This document shows, one piece after another, positions 1-6,735 of a DNA stretch of 10,796 bases. How positions within the stretch are numbered: position 1 is the stretch's first letter; each line of letters starts with the position of its first letter. The position numbers and the translations under genes are program-made. The DNA comes from Pontimonas sp. (GTDB lineage Bacteria; Actinomycetota; Actinomycetes; Actinomycetales; Microbacteriaceae): NCBI GenBank assembly GCA_021741945.1, contig JAIOWV010000035.1, positions 1-10,796 of the forward strand. Direction: 5' to 3'. Under the pieces are notes generated by a model. The model searched no databases, was not told the DNA's origin, and worked only from the letters and a program-made list of their open reading frames with translations.

Positions 1-591
1 GCGCTCGGAGACTGTTTTGGCGGTGGGTGCATAGAGCTCGTTGAACAGGTACTGCTCTTGGGTGTCGACGAGCTCGAGTTCGTTCAGCCTGGTGCTCCAG
101 TCTCGCCTTGGCCCTGCCGGCCACCCCAAAACACCTGCATTGAAAGGAAGACCGTGTTTGTCCGCTCCCCGTTCGGCAACCAGCAGCCCGTGCTGTGGCG
201 TCGTTGAATCGAGCAGGCCAAAAATGCTGTCCCACCCTGGTAGCGCAATGGTGTCGGCATCGAGCCACAGGTGCGCATCGGGGTTCTGATCGGCGAGCAG
301 GAACTTCGCAAACGTCGTTGGCGAAATGTGGCCCTGGGTGATGAAGCGGGGGTCATTTCCTAGGTCGGAAAAGGCGTAAGAAATGCCGAGGTGATCCATT
401 ACTCGTACGAGATAGGCCCGATCTCCCTCTGAGAGGGTGCCAGCCAGATAGCCGATGGTGAGCCGAAAGGGCTCGGTTGCGGTCCGCTGGAGAGACGACA
501 TCACTACAGCGAGCGCATAGACCATCTGTGAGTCGATTGCGCAGACGACGTGATGGGCGGGCTGCGCGGGGCTCTTCCGGCTTGGAGCCAT
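1..591 (-). CDS. GT8-like glycosyltransferase, C-terminus cut by window edge
   Basis: The reading frame is open for 197 codons from ATG at 591 to the left edge with no stop, so the C-terminus lies outside the window. The visible part fits a GT-A fold enzyme of glycosyltransferase family 8 (LgtC/glycogenin type), which moves a sugar from a nucleotide donor to an acceptor in the cytoplasm. Residues 13-20 (HHVVCAID) form the first strand. The metal-binding DxD is at 111-113 within LWLDADT. FNAGVLGW at 150-157 and EQYLFN at 179-184 match the NAG and DQ-x-x-hydrophobic-N blocks of GT8. The start follows the stop of the upstream epimerase gene by three bases (TAG GTA ATG) with only a weak AGG as ribosome-binding site, so translation is probably coupled. 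It is third in a leftward glycan operon. The family is clear; donor and acceptor cannot be inferred from sequence alone. Confidence 0.8.
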   Translation of the reverse strand, partial: MAPSRKSPAQPAHHVVCAIDSQMVYALAVVMSSLQRTATEPFRLTIGYLAGTLSEGDRAYLVRVMDHLGISYAFSDLGNDPRFITQGHISPTTFAKFLLADQNPDAHLWLDADTIALPGWDSIFGLLDSTTPQHGLLVAERGADKHGLPFNAGVLGWPAGPRRDWSTRLNELELVDTQEQYLFNELYAPTAKTVSER

Positions 592-594
592 TAC

Positions 595-1536
595 CTAGAG
601 ACCGCCATCGCGTTGCCACAGCACTTGAGCCTCAAGGCCCTCTTCAAGACTGGTGGAGTTAACGAAACCGAGTTCCTGTGAGGCTTTTGTCGTGTCACCA
701 AAGGTTCGATCTTGGTCGCCGCGCGCAGTCTCGTGGCGGCGAACATCAAGTGGGCGTCCCACCAAGTCAGAGATGACTGCGAGTGCTTCGTTGAGGCTTC
801 GCTCCGTCGAGCCTGCGATGTTGTAGACCTCGCCTACCCGTGCGGAGTCGAGAGCGGAAACTGTTCCGGCGACGCAGTCGTCAATGAACGTGTTGGATCG
901 GGACTGCTCACCCGTTCCATAGATGTCGATCGTTTCACCCGCCAGCGCGCGGGAAATGAATTTCCGATACGCCATGTCTGGTCTTTGGCCTGGGCCGTAG
1001 ACGGAGAAATATCGCAACACGGTCACGGGGACATCGGAATCCCGCATGTAAGCGAAGGCCAGATTTTCTGCGGCGAGTTTCGTGACGCCGTATGGCGAGA
1101 CCGGCAGCGTTGGCATGTTTTCATCGCCCACCGCATTCTTCCCATAGACAGAGGATGTAGAGATCTGCACGAACTTTGTGAGCGGCCACCGCTTGGCCTG
1201 GTCCATCAGCCTGGCAACGCTCGAGAGGTTGCACGAGCTGTAGAGCTCAAAGTCGCTCCAGCTAAGCCCGAGACCTGGCATTGCTGCCTCGTTGATGACG
1301 TAGTCGATGTCGTCTGGGAGAACCGATAGGTCGTCGTGTCGCAGGTCGAGCCGATGCGCTTCAACGCCTGGGAGAGACGAGATTGCGTCAAAGCGCTGAA
1401 TCTTTTCATCAGGCGGATAAAGCCCACCGAGCAATCCATCAACGGCGATAACGCGATCACCCTGCGTGCTGAGCTTCCTCACGACCGCGGAGCCAACAAA
1501 GCCGGCAGCGCCCGTAACCAGAACTGTGCGGCTCAC
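595..1536 (-). CDS. NAD-dependent nucleotide-sugar epimerase/dehydratase (extended SDR)
   Basis: This 313-residue protein is an extended short-chain dehydrogenase of the GalE/UDP-glucuronate epimerase group, cytoplasmic, acting on a nucleotide sugar through a transient 4-keto intermediate. The NAD-binding Rossmann motif GAAGFVGS is at residues 9-16, the catalytic Ser/Thr region QISTSSVYG at 124-132, and the YxxxK pair at Tyr149 and Lys153. RYFSVYGPGQRPDMA at 175-189 resembles the substrate loop of UDP-hexose and UDP-hexuronate 4-epimerases. The length is normal for the family. The start is GTG at 1536 because a good GAGGAG ribosome-binding site sits 6 bases upstream; an ATG at 1553 is out of frame. 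It lies between a GT4 and a GT8 glycosyltransferase, 23 bases after the former and 3 before the latter, so it likely supplies a donor to one of them. UDP-glucose, UDP-glucuronate or UDP-GlcNAc epimerase activity are all possible, so no gene symbol is given. Confidence 0.85.
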   Translation of the reverse strand: MSRTVLVTGAAGFVGSAVVRKLSTQGDRVIAVDGLLGGLYPPDEKIQRFDAISSLPGVEAHRLDLRHDDLSVLPDDIDYVINEAAMPGLGLSWSDFELYSSCNLSSVARLMDQAKRWPLTKFVQISTSSVYGKNAVGDENMPTLPVSPYGVTKLAAENLAFAYMRDSDVPVTVLRYFSVYGPGQRPDMAYRKFISRALAGETIDIYGTGEQSRSNTFIDDCVAGTVSALDSARVGEVYNIAGSTERSLNEALAVISDLVGRPLDVRRHETARGDQDRTFGDTTKASQELGFVNSTSLEEGLEAQVLWQRDGGL

Positions 1537-1541
1537 GGTTG

Positions 1542-1548
1542 TCTCCTC
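1542..1548 (-). promoter_or_regulatory. Ribosome-binding site of the epimerase gene
   Basis: On the minus strand GAGGAGA is followed by CAACC and then GTG at 1536. It is the best Shine-Dalgarno match in the left operon and fixes the GTG start. It lies in the 23-base gap after the GT4 gene, so the epimerase can initiate independently of upstream translation. Confidence 0.75.
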
Positions 1549-1559
1549 GTCATGATTTC

Positions 1560-2738
1560 CTAGGACCCATACACCTTGTCATACAAGGCAATCACGGAAT
1601 CAATTCCCCACACTGCCTGGGCCTTGGAGCGAAGTGCTGTGCGGCGCTTGAGGCGGGCGGCAGGTGTGGTCTTTGATTCCTTAATCAGCAAGGTTTCCAG
1701 GTCGGCGCTCGCCACGAATGTGTGCCCATGGCCCAGCAGCGCCACCATCTCTGGCATCCCACCCACGGCCCTCACGATCGGGAGTACCCCAGCTGACGCA
1801 GCTTCTGCGATAACCAATGGGGCATTCTCCGCGCGTGATGACAGCACCAGAACATCGCATTGTGAGAGCAGCTGCCGAAGGTCCAGTGAGGGCAAGGCGC
1901 CAGCTGCTCTGATGCCGGCGCCGCTGTAGCCCTCGCCACCTTTTCCCACCAACACAAGCTCGGCACCGGAAGACGCAAGGCCAGCGCGGGTGAAGGCATC
2001 GACAGCTGTCGCTACATCTTTAACCGGGTCCATCAGATTCTGTGCGATCACGACAATTCGCAAAGTTTTGTCGCGCTCGGAATCGGTGCCCGGCTCCTCT
2101 GCGGTGAACTGGGGATTAACAGGATTCGGGATTACCTCGATATCAAAACCACGCATGGCACTGCTGCGACTTGCCTGATGGGCGAGCCAGGTGCTTGGCG
2201 CAACGATTTTCAGATGCTTGATCTGTGAAAGCTCAGCTCGTTTGCGCTCGAGATTGATCATGACCTTGTTCTGCCAGCCCGGGCGCACTGCAGGGCACGA
2301 ATGACAGGCACCTTCGTATCCTTGGCACTCCAAGCTGTAGTGGCAGGCACCGGTGAAGGGGTTCATGTCGTGCAGGGTCCAGACAACCCGTGTCGTGGGC
2401 CATGTTGTTGCAACGTCACCCAGCGATAGAGCGCCGTTGATGCCGTGGAGATGGATGATGTCGGGGTTGCCGATTGTTCGCTGAAGCCCGCCCGTGCGCT
2501 CGTCTCTGAACAGACTGATGGGTGAATCAAAGTCTGGGTTTCGGACGAGGAAGTCATCCGTCGCGGCGGAGAGTGTGTGAAGCGGGGCCGACAGCGGGGC
2601 CGCTCGCAGATTGGAGGTAATTACGGTGTGCAGAGAAGAATCCCTGCCCTGGTCACGTTGACCTTCGGAGAGAATTCTCGCGACTGACCCAGCCCCACCC
2701 GAGGAGGAGAAGCTGACATGAGCGATCGAGGAAACCAC
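1560..2738 (-). CDS. GT4-family glycosyltransferase with a four-cysteine insert
   Basis: This 392-residue protein is a GT-B fold retaining glycosyltransferase of family GT4, cytoplasmic or membrane-peripheral, adding a sugar to a growing glycan. The N-terminal glycine loop SSGGAGSVA is at residues 12-20, and the C-terminal donor-site EX7E pair is Glu304/Glu312 (ENAPLVIAE). A block at 122-149 reads HDMNPFTGACHY and continues with C-x6-C-x2-C; Cys132, Cys138, Cys145 and Cys148 could bind a metal. The same block occurs in the WcaC-like branch of exopolysaccharide GT4 enzymes. The start is GTG at 2738, since an in-frame stop lies only four codons upstream at 2750. There is no Shine-Dalgarno, but a TAnnnT -10 sits at the right distance for a leaderless transcript beginning at this GTG. 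It is the first gene of the leftward operon. Donor and acceptor are unknown. Confidence 0.87.
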   Translation of the reverse strand: MVSSIAHVSFSSSGGAGSVARILSEGQRDQGRDSSLHTVITSNLRAAPLSAPLHTLSAATDDFLVRNPDFDSPISLFRDERTGGLQRTIGNPDIIHLHGINGALSLGDVATTWPTTRVVWTLHDMNPFTGACHYSLECQGYEGACHSCPAVRPGWQNKVMINLERKRAELSQIKHLKIVAPSTWLAHQASRSSAMRGFDIEVIPNPVNPQFTAEEPGTDSERDKTLRIVVIAQNLMDPVKDVATAVDAFTRAGLASSGAELVLVGKGGEGYSGAGIRAAGALPSLDLRQLLSQCDVLVLSSRAENAPLVIAEAASAGVLPIVRAVGGMPEMVALLGHGHTFVASADLETLLIKESKTTPAARLKRRTALRSKAQAVWGIDSVIALYDKVYGS

Positions 2739-2743
2739 AGCAC

Positions 2744-2750
2744 TACGCTA
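2744..2750. promoter_or_regulatory. Candidate bidirectional -10 element (TACGCTA)
   Basis: The seven bases TACGCTA contain TACGCT on the plus strand (2744-2749) and TAGCGT on the minus strand (2750-2745), so both directions satisfy the TAnnnT -10 consensus. Leftward, the last T at 2745 places +1 at about 2738, exactly on the GTG of the GT4 gene, predicting a leaderless mRNA. Rightward, +1 would be near 2756 and give a leader of about 60 bases. No good TTGACA-like -35 is visible on either side, which is common in actinobacteria. The position in the only divergent gap of the window supports the call; the site itself is inferred by eye. Confidence 0.45.
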
Positions 2751-2768
2751 GTTGGAGATGAACAATCT

Positions 2769-2808
2769 GGGGAGCCTGTCTCTCCCCGCGCGTTCGTGGG
2801 AGGGGTAG
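2769..2808 (+). promoter_or_regulatory. Candidate RBS-masking stem-loop with competing upstream arm
   Basis: The ribosome-binding site of the rightward glycosyltransferase gene is GGGAGGGG (2798-2805), 10 bases before GTG 2816. The tract 2776-2786 (CTGTCTCTCCC) pairs with 2798-2808 (GGGAGGGGTAG) over 11 positions, 8 Watson-Crick and 3 G-U, with an 11-base loop, covering the whole site. GGGGAG at 2769-2774 is a perfect 6-base complement to CTCCCC at 2782-2787 and would compete with that stem. The pairing is seen directly in the sequence; its regulatory role is inference. Purine-rich binding sites pair by chance with pyrimidine tracts, so confidence is limited. The GGGGAG-N7-CTCCCC inverted repeat could alternatively be a protein operator. 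Confidence 0.35.
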
Positions 2809-2815
2809 TGCGGCC

Positions 2816-3766
2816 GTGACCCGAATAGCTCCCGTTGTCCTTCTTGGCTATGCCAGGCCTGAATTCACTGCTCGGGTCTTCGAACAAATCCGCCGCGCGC
2901 AGCCAGAGCAACTCTTTCTGGTGATGGATGGGCCACGAAGCAACAAGCCAGGCGATGCCGATAACGTCAAACGCACCCGCGAGCTTGCCGAGCAGGTCGA
3001 CTGGGACTGCACAGTCACTCGCCTCTATTCCGATGTGAACTTAGGGCTAAAAAAGCGAGTGTCATCGGGGCTGACAGAAGTCTTCTCCAAGGTCCCCGAG
3101 GCCATCATTTTGGAAGACGACTGTCTTCCAGACCCATCTTTCTTCCCCTACGCCACAGAACTACTCGAGCGCTATCGGGAGGACCCTCGGGTTGGCGTGA
3201 TTAGTGGAAGCTCACGCCTTCGAGGTAAGCGGGTGAGCCCGTATTCCTATGATTTTTCCGCCGACGTTCGGATCTGGGGCTGGGCGACCTGGGCCAGAAC
3301 TTGGAATCCCTTTATTGAATCCGGCGATCTTGACCCGGTCTGGTCGTCGGATGACGTCGAGACAGTGGTGGAAAGCCTGCCATCTGGCGCCAGGCGTTCG
3401 TCGGTTCGCACAATGATGTCGAAAGCGGCAGAGTTGGACTCCTGGGCGATGCCCTTTGTGGTGCATTGTCTGCGCCGGGGCTACGCAAACCCTGTCCCCG
3501 CTGACAATCTCGTCAGCAACATCGGGTTCGGGAGCCTCTCTACCCACACCAAGTTCGAGAGTTATGTCGCAGAAGTGTCCGCGAGCGCCATGGCCTTCCC
3601 GATGGAGCACCCGCCTGAGGTCGTTATCAACCGGGCGTTGGATGTGTGGGAATCACGCCGTGACCGGTGGGAGACCTTCCGCTATCCGCTTACTCATCCC
3701 TTTGACACGGCCGGGCGACTGCTGCGTTATGGGAGAACGCTGCTTCGGCGCGAGGCCCACCACTAG
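2816..3766 (+). CDS. GT2/HlpA-like glycosyltransferase
   Basis: This 316-residue protein resembles the GT-A fold family often annotated as glycosyltransferase family 2 or hemolytic protein HlpA-like, found in surface-polysaccharide loci. The N-terminal strand and turn PVVLLGYARPE is at residues 6-16. LVMDGPR at 35-41 follows, and the metal-binding acidic cluster ILEDDCLPDPSFF at 98-110 is the strongest match. WGWATWART at 154-162 and DNLVSNIGFG at 230-239 are also characteristic of the group. There is no signal peptide or membrane segment, so it should act on the cytoplasmic face. GTG at 2816 is chosen because GGGAGGGG lies 10 bases upstream; a GTG at 2808 stops after three codons. It is the first rightward gene, divergent from the GT4 operon, and gmd starts 76 bases downstream. 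The substrate is unknown. Confidence 0.8.
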   Translation: MTRIAPVVLLGYARPEFTARVFEQIRRAQPEQLFLVMDGPRSNKPGDADNVKRTRELAEQVDWDCTVTRLYSDVNLGLKKRVSSGLTEVFSKVPEAIILEDDCLPDPSFFPYATELLERYREDPRVGVISGSSRLRGKRVSPYSYDFSADVRIWGWATWARTWNPFIESGDLDPVWSSDDVETVVESLPSGARRSSVRTMMSKAAELDSWAMPFVVHCLRRGYANPVPADNLVSNIGFGSLSTHTKFESYVAEVSASAMAFPMEHPPEVVINRALDVWESRRDRWETFRYPLTHPFDTAGRLLRYGRTLLRREAHH

Positions 3767-3771
3767 AGCCA

Positions 3772-3798
3772 CAATCTGCTAGTCACCAGGGTAGATTG
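3772..3798 (+). other. Intergenic stem-loop between glycosyltransferase gene and gmd
   Basis: CAATCTGCT (3772-3780) pairs with GGTAGATTG (3790-3798) over nine positions, seven Watson-Crick and two G-U, with a nine-base loop. It begins 6 bases after the upstream stop codon at 3764-3766. No T-tract follows, so it is at best a weak terminator; it could also be an RNA-processing or 3'-end stabilising element. The right arm contains TAGATT (3792-3797), a TAnnnT -10 candidate that would start gmd mRNA near 3804. The pairing is observed; both functions are guesses. Confidence 0.3.
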
Positions 3799-3842
3799 GT
3801 GGATTACGAGAGAAGCATGCACTGCGAAGGAATGGCAATTCG

Positions 3843-4856
3843 GTGAAAAAAGCGCTCATCACAGGAATCACTGGTCAAGACGGCAGTTACCTTGCCGAAC
3901 TGCTCCTAGGCAAGGGCTATGAAGTTCACGGTGTCGTTCGCCGCTCGTCGACCCTGAATACCTCTCGAATCGACCACCTTCTGGCTGACCCGAAGATCGC
4001 TGACTCCAGGCTTGTCCTGCACTACGGGGATCTCAGCGACAGCTCCCGCCTCATCACGTTGGTCGAGTCTGTGGCGCCCGATGAGATCTATAACCTCGCT
4101 GCGCAGTCCCACGTCCGCGTTAGCTTTGATGAGCCAGAACACACCGGAAACACCACGGGGCTTGGCAGTATTCGTCTGTTGGAAGCAATCCGCATGGTGG
4201 GGCTCTCGACCAAGTTCTATCAAGCCTCCAGCTCTGAGATGTTTGGTGCTAGTCCACCCCCGCAGAACGAACATACGCCCTTCTATCCCCGCTCTCCGTA
4301 CGGAGCCGCCAAGGTCTATTCGTTCTGGGTCACCAAGAACTACCGCGAGAGCTATGGAATGTTTGCAACGAACGGCATCCTTTTCAACCACGAGTCGCCT
4401 CGCCGCGGCGAAACATTTGTCACCAGGAAAATCACCCGTGCCGTGGCACGTATCAAGGCCGGCGTTCAAGACAAGTTGTATCTCGGGAACCTCGATGCCA
4501 TCCGCGACTGGGGTTATGCACCCGAGTTCGTTGAGGCGATGTGGCTAATGCTCCAGGCAGACCAGCCGGACGACTTCGTCGTCGCGACCGGAACGGAATA
4601 CAGCGTCCGAGACTTCCTAGGATTTGCATTTGGACACGTCGGCCTCGAGTGGGAAAAGTATGTTGAGTTTGATGAAGCTTTCTTGCGCCCAGCAGAAGTG
4701 GATGCCCTTGTTGGCGATTCCGCGCATGCCAGATCCGCGACCGGGTGGGAACCGAAAGTCATGACGCCTGAGCTTGCGCGAATCATGGTCGACGCGGATG
4801 TCAAGATTCTGGAGTCTGCTGGTTCGCAGTGGATTGATCGTCCCTATGATGTCTGA
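3843..4856 (+). CDS. gmd: GDP-mannose 4,6-dehydratase
   Basis: This 337-residue protein converts GDP-D-mannose to GDP-4-keto-6-deoxy-D-mannose with NADP in the cytoplasm, the branch point for GDP-fucose, GDP-rhamnose, GDP-perosamine and related donors. Family hallmarks are present in order: GITGQDGS at residues 8-15 (cofactor loop), RRSS followed by NTSRIDHL near 33-46, YNLAAQSHV, ASSSEMFG in the active site, and the Tyr153/Lys157 pair in SPYGAAK. NGILFNHESPRRGETF and LGNLDAIRDWGYA match the GDP-sugar-binding blocks almost exactly. The length is typical for actinobacterial members and somewhat shorter than the E. coli enzyme. The start is GTG at 3843 with GAAGGA (3826-3831) upstream. No reductase, epimerase or aminotransferase that would use the keto product is present in the window. 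Its 3' end overlaps the ABC transporter gene, which suggests co-translation. Confidence 0.96.
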   Translation: MKKALITGITGQDGSYLAELLLGKGYEVHGVVRRSSTLNTSRIDHLLADPKIADSRLVLHYGDLSDSSRLITLVESVAPDEIYNLAAQSHVRVSFDEPEHTGNTTGLGSIRLLEAIRMVGLSTKFYQASSSEMFGASPPPQNEHTPFYPRSPYGAAKVYSFWVTKNYRESYGMFATNGILFNHESPRRGETFVTRKITRAVARIKAGVQDKLYLGNLDAIRDWGYAPEFVEAMWLMLQADQPDDFVVATGTEYSVRDFLGFAFGHVGLEWEKYVEFDEAFLRPAEVDALVGDSAHARSATGWEPKVMTPELARIMVDADVKILESAGSQWIDRPYDV

Positions 4857-6735
4857 TTCCCCCGAGAGTTCTGAGCCAACGAGGGAACGGAAGACTGATT
4901 TTCTTAGTCTTCTGAAAATCGCGGGGGTCTCCTGGTCGCTGTTGACGGCGAAGGAAAAGTCGTTCTTCCTCATCCGCGTTGCCGTTCGATTGGCGCTGAA
5001 CGGCCTCGACATTTTTGCTGTTTCGCTGATGGGGCTGCTCGGCGCCATTACCGCCACCGGCCTGTCCGGGCAGAACCTCGAGATTTTTGGCTACCAGATA
5101 CCGTCACCTACTGCTACCAACGTCATTGTTTTGGTGGCGCTCGTTGCGTTCTTGTTCATTGTCAAGGGTGGCCTTGCCATTATCTTTCAGCGTTGGACGG
5201 CCGTTTTCCTGGCCCGCGTGGAGATAAAAAATTCAGCGAAGATCACTCGATACCTTTTTAGTGGGTCGCTTCAGAGAGTCAAAAAGTACTCTCGCCCTGA
5301 GATTACTTTTCTAGTGGAGAGATCAACGAACTCTACGTTCTCTGGTGTCCTCGGGTCTATGACGACGCTAGCCATTGAGGGCACCCTCTTCATTTCGATA
5401 TTTGTCCTGTTCATTGTTGTCGATTGGGTTGCCGCGCTTGCAATCGCAGCGTATTTTGCCGTTTTGGTTTATGTCTTGCAGATGGCCACCGCGCGGCGTT
5501 ATGTGTCCTCGGGCAAAAGCATCATGAAAGCCACCGTTGACACCGGCGGCTCAATTCTCGAGATGGTCGATGGCTTCCGCGAGATTGCGGTCCTCTCGAA
5601 GCAGGACTTCTTCTTGACCAGATTCATTGAGGCGAAGAAGTTATCCGCCCGGACTGGGGTTACTTTACAAATTCTCAAGAGCATTCCCCGTTACATCGCA
5701 GAGACGGGGCTCATCGTGGGCGCGCTCGGATTCACAATCTGGCAGCTGAGTCAGGGAACCCTTGCCGAGGGCTTGTTCGCGCTCGGTATTTTTCTGTCTG
5801 GTTCGTTCCGCATGATGGGGGCCATACTGCCCCTGCAGGCGCTGTGGAATGAGCTGAGAATCATGCAAAAGTGGGTTGAGATGGCCCAGGAAATCCTGGT
5901 CTTGTTGCGAGACACACCTGAATTGCTGGATTCGGACATTTTTTCTGACACAAACCGTCTGCCAGAGCGGGAAGCTGTTTACCGGGGCGAAGGCGGTTTG
6001 TCGGTCGAACTGAAGAACGTTGTGTTCTCGCACTCTGACACTGCTCCACCCACTATCAACAAAGTTTCAATGAGCGTGGGGTCAGGCGGTTACGTTGCGA
6101 TCGTTGGCCCCTCGGGCGCGGGCAAGACTACCCTCGTCGATCTTCTGCTTGGACTCTACGATCCTCACAAGGGCTCGGTCCTAATAGGTGGCGAAGACCC
6201 GCGAGCACTTCGCGAGCACTCACCAGGACTCCTTTCCTACGTCCCGCAGCGCCCGGGTCTGGTGAGCGGAACACTTGCGAACAACATTGCGCTAGGGGTC
6301 CCAGACGATGAAATTAACGAGGACGCTGTCCGGGAATCGCTTCGAAAAGCTCAGCTCCTGGATTTCGTGGACGCTCTTCCTGACGGGATCCACTCGTCGC
6401 TTGGTCCCCACTCCGACTCACTCAGTGGCGGTCAGATTCAGCGCCTGGGTTTTGCCCGCGCCCTATACACCAACCCTCGACTGATCATCTTGGACGAGGC
6501 AACTAGCGCGCTTGATGCCGCGACCGAGGCTAGCGTTGCGTCGAGCATCAAGAACGTTGGTGGTGAAACTACGGTCATCGTGATTGCACACCGACTCTCG
6601 ACGATCCAAGACGCGGACCAGGTCCACGTGATGGATGCGGGAAAGATCATCGCTAGCGGGACGTTCAGCGAGGTTCGAAAAGCTGTTCCGATGGTTGAGG
6701 AATACGTTCAGCTGATGTCCTTCCGTGATGAGTAA
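4846..6735 (+). CDS. PglK-like ABC exporter (probable lipid-linked glycan flippase)
   Basis: This protein of about 629 residues is a half-size ABC exporter with a fused membrane domain and ATPase. Roughly six hydrophobic segments lie near residues 52-72, 91-114, 173-192, 193-212, 283-300 and 306-330. The C-terminal ATPase has Walker A GPSGAGKTT (421-429), Q-loop Gln468, signature LSGGQ (526-530), Walker B and D-loop LIILDEATSALD (546-557) and H-loop His582. GFREIAVLSKQDFF (243-256) resembles the GIKEIK-type stretch of PglK/WlaB lipid-linked oligosaccharide flippases. Together with the adjacent gmd and glycosyltransferases this suggests flipping of an undecaprenyl-linked glycan; peptide or lipid export is the alternative. 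Tandem ATGs at 4846 and 4849 are candidate starts, overlapping the gmd stop by 11 or 8 bases with no clear ribosome-binding site. An earlier in-frame ATG at 4774 would intrude 83 bases into gmd and is less likely. The first half looks more A/T-rich than its neighbours. Confidence 0.88.
   Translation: MMSDSPESSEPTRERKTDFLSLLKIAGVSWSLLTAKEKSFFLIRVAVRLALNGLDIFAVSLMGLLGAITATGLSGQNLEIFGYQIPSPTATNVIVLVALVAFLFIVKGGLAIIFQRWTAVFLARVEIKNSAKITRYLFSGSLQRVKKYSRPEITFLVERSTNSTFSGVLGSMTTLAIEGTLFISIFVLFIVVDWVAALAIAAYFAVLVYVLQMATARRYVSSGKSIMKATVDTGGSILEMVDGFREIAVLSKQDFFLTRFIEAKKLSARTGVTLQILKSIPRYIAETGLIVGALGFTIWQLSQGTLAEGLFALGIFLSGSFRMMGAILPLQALWNELRIMQKWVEMAQEILVLLRDTPELLDSDIFSDTNRLPEREAVYRGEGGLSVELKNVVFSHSDTAPPTINKVSMSVGSGGYVAIVGPSGAGKTTLVDLLLGLYDPHKGSVLIGGEDPRALREHSPGLLSYVPQRPGLVSGTLANNIALGVPDDEINEDAVRESLRKAQLLDFVDALPDGIHSSLGPHSDSLSGGQIQRLGFARALYTNPRLIILDEATSALDAATEASVASSIKNVGGETTVIVIAHRLSTIQDADQVHVMDAGKIIASGTFSEVRKAVPMVEEYVQLMSFRDE

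Noticed and set aside
353..619. An 88-codon minus-strand frame with a stop near 353.
   Set aside because: It is a frame-shifted shadow of the GT8-like gene, whose correct frame starts at 591 and stays open to the edge with DxD and NAG motifs.
712..1329. A 205-codon open frame on the plus strand, opposite the epimerase gene.
   Set aside because: It lies wholly antisense to a clearly conserved SDR gene, has no recognisable domain, and long antisense frames are expected in GC-rich DNA.
3906..4469. A 187-codon open frame on the minus strand, opposite gmd.
   Set aside because: The plus strand encodes unmistakable Gmd motifs over the same bases; the antisense product matches no family I know and lacks a convincing ribosome-binding site.
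4774..4845. An in-frame upstream ATG that would lengthen the ABC protein by 24 residues.
   Set aside because: It would overlap gmd by 83 bases, and the extra residues are not typical of ABC exporter N-termini; the tandem ATG at 4846/4849 at the gmd stop fits coupling better.
6200..6220. Ten-base direct repeat CGCGAGCACT, twice with an 11-base period, in the ABC gene.
   Set aside because: The copies are out of frame with each other and encode ordinary family sequence before the Q-loop; a single short duplication carries no further signal.
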